NCBI RefSeq assembly: GCF_000002235.5
Contig: NW_022145609.1
Span: forward strand, 37,560,130 to 37,624,129
Length of the DNA: 64,000 bases
Origin: Strongylocentrotus purpuratus
Lineage: Eukaryota > Echinodermata > Echinoidea > Camarodonta > Strongylocentrotidae
Direction of reading: 5' to 3'
Both the position numbers and the translations under genes were made by a program. Below the pieces are notes generated by a model that was not told the DNA's origin, made no database searches, and saw nothing but the letters and a program-made list of their open reading frames with translations. Below, piece after piece: positions 62,401 to 64,000 of this stretch (within the stretch, counting starts at the first letter, position 1; each line of letters opens with the position of its first letter).

Positions 62401-63165
62401 GGGGCCATAAACCCCTGAAAGCTCGGGGGGTTTAGGCGTTTAATTAGGGTCAGATGAGCATATTTTTCATACTTTATTTGTGACACTTGGGGGTCACTAA
62501 TTGGCGTGGGGTCAATACGTAGAGTTGCGTATTGTTGCGTACCAACTACGCTGGCCTACGTTACTATATGCTGAGGGACGGAAAGGGGTACGCAATATTT
62601 TCCATATGTTTTGTACACAAATCACAAAAATGAGCGATTTTCGGGCTGACATGCAAAGACAAAAGGTCATGTGACTTTGTAACCATACGTCTGATTTTCA
62701 AAAAAAAATTGATTTTAAAAATGCGTAAAACTCAAAAGAAAAAAGTCACGAAAGAAAAACTTTATATCTGCCGCGGTTCCGGAGGGAGGTGTTATCCCTC
62801 CTGGCAAACTAGTGCAGAGGGGCTTAATTTTCTCTGAAATAAAACATCGAACGATGACATATGTACACAATAAGAGCATACAACAATGATGATGATAATA
62901 ATTCCAATTTAAAAAAGAAGAAAAGCATTCAGTGCTTGGGGTTAGCTCAACAGAAATATCAATCTCTTAGTTTTTTCCCTTATTATTTTCAGGGAAGATG
63001 GAGTGCGCGAAATCGACGCGTTCATCGGCTTCACGAACGAGAAGCACATGCCTGGAGGTCGAATTGGCCATACCCTCGGGTGTCTGCTCGGCGACCAGTT
63101 CAAGCGACTTCGTCTTGGGGATCGTTTCTGGTACGAACGGAATGCACCGGAGGGTTTCACAGACA
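36240..63165 (+). CDS. Secreted animal haem peroxidase, ovoperoxidase/peroxinectin-like (gene 2, 3' end outside window)
   Basis: Coding exons: 36277-36302, 38470-38558, 39715-39829, 40911-41094, 41895-42077, 46165-46455, 53050 (or 53043)-53311, 54820-55011, 55460-55564, 56295-56404, 57305-57481, 62993-63165; more must follow. A signal peptide of about 19 residues is followed by a short propeptide-like region and then an animal (MPO-type) peroxidase domain. The distal His-Asp motif is LDHDV (nominal residue 189), the IDAS..YGSSDE motif is near 280, LAGDER and HNNI occur in exon 7, the proximal-His region YRLGHS in exon 8, [11 protein letters not shown] in exon 11 and GDRFWYER in exon 12. Family members use peroxide to oxidise halides or cross-link tyrosines outside the cell; sea-urchin ovoperoxidase hardens the fertilisation envelope. 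Two exons each lack one base relative to the family frame (near 41011 and 54877), so this is either a recent pseudogene or an assembly with base errors. Confidence 0.85.
36385..36585 (-). mobile_element. tRNA-derived SINE
   Basis: On the minus strand an A box (TGGCTCAGTGG, 36562-36572) and a B box (GGTTCGAAACC, 36499-36509) have RNA polymerase III spacing, expanded by a G run (C run on +). No acceptor-stem pairing or CCA logic exists, so it is a SINE head and not a tRNA gene. The body runs on to about 36385. Lies in intron 1 of gene 2. Confidence 0.75.
36590..38340. other. Intron 1 of gene 2, no features seen
   Basis: AT-rich intron sequence with short C runs near 37802 and no recognised repeat family, followed by a long C run and (CA)n at 38355-38387. 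Confidence 0.5.
38470..38558 (+). CDS. Gene 2 exon 2: signal-peptide core and mature N-terminus
   Basis: Continues the signal peptide as [15 protein letters not shown], with likely cleavage after Ala-Ala, then an acidic stretch ([13 protein letters not shown]). Acceptor CTCTAG, donor GTAGGT. Phase 2 in, phase 1 out, matching both neighbours. Confidence 0.8.
38789..39213. mobile_element. hAT-like non-autonomous element carrying a zinc-finger fragment
   Basis: Ends CAGTGGCGGATCCAGGGGGG and (inverted) AGATCCGCCCCTG bound 425 bp. Inside, 38893-38980 encodes a diverged C2H2 finger in two frames: RTHAGEKPF, then [18 protein letters not shown], with one extra base between. No clear 8-bp target duplication was found. 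Confidence 0.65.
39715..39829 (+). CDS. Gene 2 exon 3: acidic pro-region
   Basis: Encodes [20 protein letters not shown] then [18 protein letters not shown]. Helical and acidic, and it fits the region before the peroxidase core. Acceptor TTTACAG, donor GTAAGT. Phase 1 in, phase 2 out. Confidence 0.82.
40233..40486 (+). mobile_element. G-rich hAT-like MITE, 5'-truncated copy
   Basis: Matches the right half of the element at 52570-52957 (GAAATTTGAAAATTTG, TAAGGTCA, GGGTTTACACACA) and ends CCTGCGTACGCCCCTG at 40486. The left terminus is missing. Confidence 0.75.
40640..40795 (+). repeat. (AGT)n microsatellite
   Basis: Imperfect then pure TAG triplets (TAGTAGTAGTAG) over about 155 bp in intron 3 of gene 2. 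Confidence 0.9.
40911..41094 (+). CDS. Gene 2 exon 4: start of peroxidase core, with a one-base anomaly
   Basis: First frame [15 protein letters not shown] to [10 protein letters not shown], then a shift into [20 protein letters not shown] and LKPVYADG. Animal peroxidases have YRT.DGTCNNLxNPxWGxA...RLLPPxYADG. The two pieces are adjoining but one base out of phase at GACGGGCTTG (41011-41013). Restoring one G gives correct phase with both neighbours. Donor GTTAGT is slightly unusual. Confidence 0.8.
41243..41272 (+). repeat. Long G run
   Basis: About 30 bases of nearly pure G. It is one of many G or C homopolymers between 34 and 58 kb. Confidence 0.9.
41430..41640 (+). repeat. AAT/ATG-rich microsatellite
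   Basis: Interspersed ATAATA, ATGATA and ACAATA triplets over about 210 bp in intron 4. Confidence 0.8.
41895..42077 (+). CDS. Gene 2 exon 5: distal haem pocket
   Basis: Encodes [20 protein letters not shown] then a block with [20 protein letters not shown]. The DHD motif supplies the distal His and the Asp that makes the ester link to haem in MPO-type enzymes. The preceding LPNAR is a family signature. GAAG acceptor, GTGAGT donor. Phase 1 both ends. Confidence 0.93.
42257..42509 (-). mobile_element. G-rich hAT-like MITE, complete
   Basis: Ends CAGGGGCGTACGCAGGA and (inverted) TCCTGCGTACGCTACTG. The interior is the reverse complement of the 52570 element (TTACCCCC, GCTTATTCAGCGGC, GAGTCGTACC). 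About 253 bp; no matching 8-bp flanks. Confidence 0.8.
42880..43200. repeat. Unclassified repeat between G and C runs
   Basis: AAATATGGGTCC/ACATGGGTCCC and AAAAATCC motifs repeat imperfectly between a G run at 42880 and a C run at 43180. Composition and bounds suggest transposon-derived DNA of unknown family. Confidence 0.4.
43230..44060 (+). repeat. Degenerate GGGGCACTT array, plus orientation
   Basis: Same consensus as at 30865 (GGGGCACTTATCAGAGGTGA and variants such as AAGGGGCACTTTT). A 124-codon open frame within it is Lys/Gly repeat sequence and not a gene. Confidence 0.85.
44070..44402 (+). mobile_element. LINE 3' end
   Basis: [12 protein letters not shown] near 44092-44130 is the reverse-transcriptase C-terminal motif SF.F.GxxLWNSLP. 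It is followed by a 3' UTR with GGGTCTCCACGGAAAACAGT and GATGGAGCCACCCT and an (AAAT)n tail at 44380-44402, the layout of CR1/L2-like or RTE-like elements. Confidence 0.6.
44461..44484 (-). mobile_element. hAT-like end beside the array
   Basis: C run then AGAGCGCCGCCTCTG, the inverted form of CAGAGGCGGCGCTCT. It probably closes the element that carries the GGGGCACTT array at 43230. Confidence 0.5.
44536..45416. mobile_element. hAT-like element with internal tandem repeat
   Basis: Left end CAGGGGCGCGGATCCAGG; right end TGGCTACGCGCCTG (inverted CAGGCGCGTAGCCA). Between 44940 and 45400 a unit of roughly 90-130 bp recurs about four times: ATTAGAGAAAGAAGACGATT, ATTCTCGACTCTTATTCCTT, GTCTGAATT, a C run and CGCGAAGCGCG. 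No target duplication found, so pairing of the ends is tentative. Confidence 0.55.
45715..45939 (-). mobile_element. hAT-like element fragment, one end seen
   Basis: A TTC/TTTC tract followed by CCCCCTGGATCCGCCACTG, the inverted CAGTGGCGGATCCAGGGGG end, closing at 45939. The other terminus was not located. Confidence 0.55.
46165..46455 (+). CDS. Gene 2 exon 6: peroxidase core
   Basis: Ninety-seven codons: a Cys-rich start ([20 protein letters not shown]), then [20 protein letters not shown] and [11 protein letters not shown]. It matches animal peroxidases QxNxxTSFIDASMVYGSxxxxAxxLR. Acceptor TTGGCAG, donor GTACGT. Phase 1 both ends. Confidence 0.94.
46486..47190 (-). repeat. GGGGCACTT array, minus orientation
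   Basis: AAGTGCCCCTTTTCACCTCT and variants repeat over about 700 bp, starting 30 bp after the donor of exon 6. This is the inverted counterpart of the array at 43230-44060. It ends in a G run near 47185. Confidence 0.88.
47798..47847 (+). repeat. Poly-C tract
   Basis: Nearly 50 bases of C broken by a short TCCCACCT segment. Confidence 0.9.
48318..48339 (-). mobile_element. Transposon end, CAGTGGCGTATTGAGCG type
   Basis: TTTTTCGCTCAATACGCCACTG is the inverted form of the end at 34053. The direct neighbour to the right (48340-48490) is another short GGGGCACTT-type segment in minus orientation. Confidence 0.5.
48340..48490 (-). repeat. Short GGGGCACTT-type segment, minus orientation
   Basis: GAGTGCCCCTTATGAGG, GTGTCCCATTTTCACC and AAGTGCCACTTTTTCC continue the array motif after the interruption by other DNA at 47190-48339. 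Confidence 0.7.
48500..50330. other. Intron 6 of gene 2, mostly unassigned
   Basis: Contains an isolated 96-codon frame (49082-49372) without recognisable similarity, and one transposon end closing at 49618 (TTTGCTCATTACACCACTG). Nothing else identified. Confidence 0.45.
50334..51226. mobile_element. Foldback element with long inverted arms
   Basis: Left end GGCTTATGCCGAAAGGGTGG and right end CCACCCTTTCAGCATAAGCC are inverted copies. The match continues inward (GCGTTGACTTGAAC..CGTTCGTCCAAAGCCCC; ACTAGTCTTCCACATCAGTC) for at least 200 bp per arm, and patchily further in. The right arm has an internal tandem duplication of the GGCTTTGGACGAATGGTCGC block. A 55-bp C run lies in the left arm. ATTTAA occurs near both outer ends, but no exact target duplication was set. 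Confidence 0.8.
51240..52569. other. Intron 6 of gene 2, no features seen
   Basis: AT-rich DNA. No exon, RNA gene or recognised repeat. Confidence 0.5.
52570..52957 (+). mobile_element. G-rich hAT-like MITE, complete with target duplication
   Basis: Ends CAGGTGCGTACGCAGG and (inverted) CCTGCGTACGTGCCTG. The 8 bases before (52562-52569, ATTGTTTT) are repeated exactly after (52958-52965). An 8-bp duplication with CAG-type ends is characteristic of hAT transposons. The 388-bp interior has no coding capacity and consists of G runs, T runs and the segment TCGTAACGACTCAGCCGGCC. Confidence 0.92.
53043..53311 (+). CDS. Gene 2 exon 7: peroxidase core
   Basis: Encodes [18 protein letters not shown], then [34 protein letters not shown] and [15 protein letters not shown]. 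The LAGDxRxxEQPxLTxxHTxFxRxHNxI and W..ERLFxETRK signatures are complete. The strong acceptor (53041-53042) gives a phase clash with exon 6. A second AG at 53048-53049 restores phase and starts the exon at 53050. Donor GTAAGC. Confidence 0.92.
53312..54819. other. Intron 7 of gene 2
   Basis: No recognised repeat family or coding segment. Confidence 0.55.
54820..55011 (+). CDS. Gene 2 exon 8: proximal-His region, with a one-base anomaly
   Basis: First frame [19 protein letters not shown], then one base out: [20 protein letters not shown] and [14 protein letters not shown]. Family members have RKIVxAxxQxIxYxEYLPxLLGPxAxxxY...ANxFxxAAFRxGHS. The shift lies at TTTTGGTCCCG (54877-54878), again a G run one short. 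The proximal haem-ligand His is in YRLGHS. Confidence 0.88.
55312..55380 (+). pseudogene. Decayed duplicate of exon 9
   Basis: After GTGCATTAG, the sequence encodes [12 protein letters not shown], a degraded copy of [12 protein letters not shown] at the start of exon 9, 148 bp upstream of it. It meets a stop at 55378 and has no matching donor. Confidence 0.7.
55460..55564 (+). CDS. Gene 2 exon 9
   Basis: Thirty-five codons, [20 protein letters not shown] then [15 protein letters not shown]. It corresponds to the segment after the proximal His (LDxxYxP...PLxxxFFxP). Phase 0 both ends, donor GTAAGA. Confidence 0.9.
55757..55782. repeat. (ATTG)n microsatellite
   Basis: Six tandem ATTG units in intron 9. 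Confidence 0.85.
55940..56290 (-). mobile_element. LINE 3' fragment, antisense, abutting exon 10
   Basis: On the minus strand, [20 protein letters not shown] then [13 protein letters not shown] matches the reverse-transcriptase C-terminus of CR1/L2-like LINEs (APxLWNxLPxxIR...FKxxLKxxLL). The insertion reaches to within a few bases of the acceptor of exon 10. Confidence 0.75.
56295..56404 (+). CDS. Gene 2 exon 10
   Basis: Encodes [20 protein letters not shown] then [17 protein letters not shown], equivalent to the family's LLRGLxxxPxQxxDxxxTxxLxxxLF. Acceptor CATCTCAG, donor GTGAGT. Phase 0 in, phase 2 out. Confidence 0.9.
56797..56950. repeat. Local duplication of intron sequence
   Basis: GGTATATCTTGTATCACATA..CACAAGGGATGAAATTCGCT..ACAGACATGTTTTGTTAAAG at 56800-56945 repeats 56645-56775 with few changes, a tandem duplication of about 160 bp in intron 10. 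Confidence 0.85.
57305..57481 (+). CDS. Gene 2 exon 11: helix with QRGREHG motif
   Basis: Encodes [20 protein letters not shown], then [20 protein letters not shown] and [10 protein letters not shown], the family's GLDLxAxNIQRGRDHGLPxYNxxRxxCGL...L...Y. Phase 2 in, phase 2 out. Confidence 0.95.
57628..57752 (-). mobile_element. tRNA-derived SINE, head truncated
   Basis: Reverse-complement features: anticodon-stem region CCCGCCTGACTATCAGTCC, B-box-like GGACTTGATTCCCAGCC, then CTGTCCTTCGGCAGGATATT TATCCACATC..CACTCTCCATCTAGGTGTAA, a body shared by several invertebrate SINEs. The A box is missing. Confidence 0.6.
57760..59080. other. Intron 11 of gene 2, no features seen
   Basis: Contains C runs at 57947 and 58912 but no recognised element or exon. 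Confidence 0.5.
59083..59240. mobile_element. Foldback MITE with CTTATAAAAAGAGTT arms
   Basis: Left CTGTCTTATAAAAAGAGTTT..ATTGATTCGAATCAAT and right GCGATTAATATCAACTTTTT ATAAGA pair as an imperfect hairpin. Relative of the element at 26768-26927. Confidence 0.65.
59280..60420 (+). mobile_element. CR1/L2-type LINE fragment split by a DNA transposon
   Basis: Left part encodes [20 protein letters not shown] then [16 protein letters not shown] (family: VxNLGVxFD..L....HV......FHLRNIxRIRxxL). Right part (60230-60420) encodes [18 protein letters not shown] then [20 protein letters not shown] (LQRVQNxAARLV...LHWLPVxxRIxFKIL). The codons expected between them are lost, and 59521-60225 is inserted at the join. 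Confidence 0.8.
59521..60225. mobile_element. TA-flanked DNA transposon inserted in a LINE
   Basis: Ends CCGTATTAGCCGGCGATAAG and (inverted) CTTATCGCCGGCAAATACGG agree over about 29 bp with one mismatch. TA stands directly outside each end (59519-59520, 60226-60227), the Tc1/mariner-type target duplication. About 705 bp, with no recognisable transposase, so non-autonomous. Confidence 0.82.
60838..61341 (+). other. CpG-richer segment with a 167-codon open frame
   Basis: The frame shows no similarity I recognise and no splice structure, but its CpG content is above the surrounding intron. It could be an island-like regulatory segment, a fragment of an unknown element or chance. Confidence 0.25.
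61581..61652. repeat. GC-rich near-perfect hairpin
   Basis: CAGGAAGCTCCAACACCGGC on the left pairs with GCCGGTGTTCGAGCTTCCTG on the right; the centre AGGCGTCCGACGCCT is itself a hairpin. One 7-base bulge (near GCACCGT) and two mismatches. Flanked by direct copies of GTGTGTGAGTT. Confidence 0.85.
62225..62515. repeat. Two tandem copies of a roughly 120-bp repeat plus a shared tail
   Basis: GAGTTGAGTGTATATATAAT, AGGCGTGGGGTCCACGGGTT and AGGGGCCATAAACCCC occur twice. The tail (62447-62512) with CAGATGAGCATATTTTTCAT and TCACTAATTGGCGTGGGGTC relates this block to 34190-34730. Confidence 0.8.
62993..63165 (+). CDS. Gene 2 exon 12: C-terminal part of peroxidase domain
   Basis: Encodes [20 protein letters not shown], then [20 protein letters not shown] and [16 protein letters not shown]. 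The family has YGxVxDIDLFxGGLxExxxxGxxxGPTxxCIIxxQFxxLRxGDRFWYEN. Phase 2 in, phase 1 out; the last exon or exons lie past the window. Confidence 0.95.
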
Positions 63166-64000
63166 GTAAGAGAAACATTGTGCAATTTATTTTATTTTGT
63201 TATTTCGTTATTTTGTTATTTATTCTTTCATGAAATTATTAACTCAATAATTATGTGTTCTTTATACGGGTCGGTCTCTTTATTACATAAAAATGCTTTG
63301 AAAGAGAGCCTTGTATTACATAATACAATCAATTTTTTTTTTTTTTTTAGATAAAAAAAATTTAAAAAATATCATTAAACATAATAATTCAAAAGAAGAG
63401 CAATTAATATAGATTGATAAGGGAAATAAGTATTTGATTATTTTTTTTATCATGATACACAATTCAGCTAAAATAAACTTATATTAATACAGTTGGGCAG
63501 TGGTTCGTAATCAGTTTCCATTCCCTTTCACCTAAGTATTTCAGCATATCATGTGTGGCAATAATTAGCTATAAGTCGTACCCGACTGTAATGAAGGGTT
63601 CCTTTTTTGTATCATTGGATATCACTAACTTTGCCCGAAACTGTTCATTATAGGTACATTCTCTAATGCAGCATTAAACTTTAAAACGACGAAGGGGACC
63701 TTTTGGGGTTCATTTTCCCAACCCTACTCAAATGAATCTTGGTATTTCCCATTGTTTTCATTTTGAGTACTTACAATGCTGCTTATCGTAAGATAGAAAC
63801 ATATTCTGATAATTTTCAACTGTTTACATTGTGTGTTTTCAATGTAGCGATTCAGTTGCCAATAATATTAATTATGTTTACATTGCTGGGTGGCGGAATT
63901 GCTGCGTGAAAGTGTCAATATATCTGAGTGATTGAATGCTACAGTTACAATTAAAGTAATAGATAACCCTTTTGAAAAGTACATGAATTGTTATAATGAT
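63166..64000. other. Intron 12 of gene 2, no features seen
   Basis: AT-rich sequence with T and A runs. No further peroxidase exon appears before the window ends. Confidence 0.6.

Noticed and set aside
1-64000. LTR, retroviral or Polinton-like elements
   Set aside because: No long direct terminal repeats, primer-binding sites, or capsid, protease, integrase or envelope-like coding segments were recognised; the reverse-transcriptase pieces seen are all of the LINE type.

Overview
This is eukaryotic, intron-rich animal DNA: short exons with GT-AG introns of 0.3 to 6 kb, dense simple repeats, and many small transposons. Two multi-exon genes are readable, both on the + strand. A secreted haem peroxidase of the ovoperoxidase/peroxinectin kind, together with the repeat style, suggests a marine invertebrate deuterostome, most likely an echinoderm. 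I cannot name the species from sequence alone.

Gene 1 (start lies before the window; coding exons 1734-22337) is the most striking object. Seven exons encode an FGFR/VEGFR-like tyrosine-kinase domain in which HRD is replaced by QHN and DFG by DFA, so it reads as a pseudokinase. With no break in phase, the next exons encode the middle of ECM29 (ECPAS), the HEAT-repeat proteasome adaptor. A final exon adds an acidic Ser/Asp-rich tail and a stop. All 20 exons join in one open frame of about 922 residues. The N-terminal and C-terminal parts of ECM29 are absent. A pseudokinase-ECM29 chimera is not an architecture I know.

22338-36239 holds the 3' UTR of gene 1 and a repeat-rich spacer: foldback MITEs, pyrimidine and purine tracts, a 39-bp minisatellite and a 1-kb degenerate GGGGCACTT array. 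Gene 2 (36240 to beyond 63165) is an animal haem peroxidase with a signal peptide split over two exons and twelve recognisable coding exons. The distal-His DHD motif, the proximal-His region and the haem-peroxidase C-terminal motifs are all present. Two exons each carry an apparent one-base loss in a short G run. This could be assembly error or early pseudogene decay.

The introns of gene 2 are crowded with mobile DNA: hAT-like G-rich MITEs (one with a perfect 8-bp target duplication), two tRNA-derived SINEs, four LINE fragments (one split by a TA-flanked DNA transposon), a 0.9-kb foldback element, and GGGGCACTT arrays in opposite orientation on either side of exon 6. No LTR, retroviral or Polinton-like element, CRISPR array or rRNA gene was recognised.
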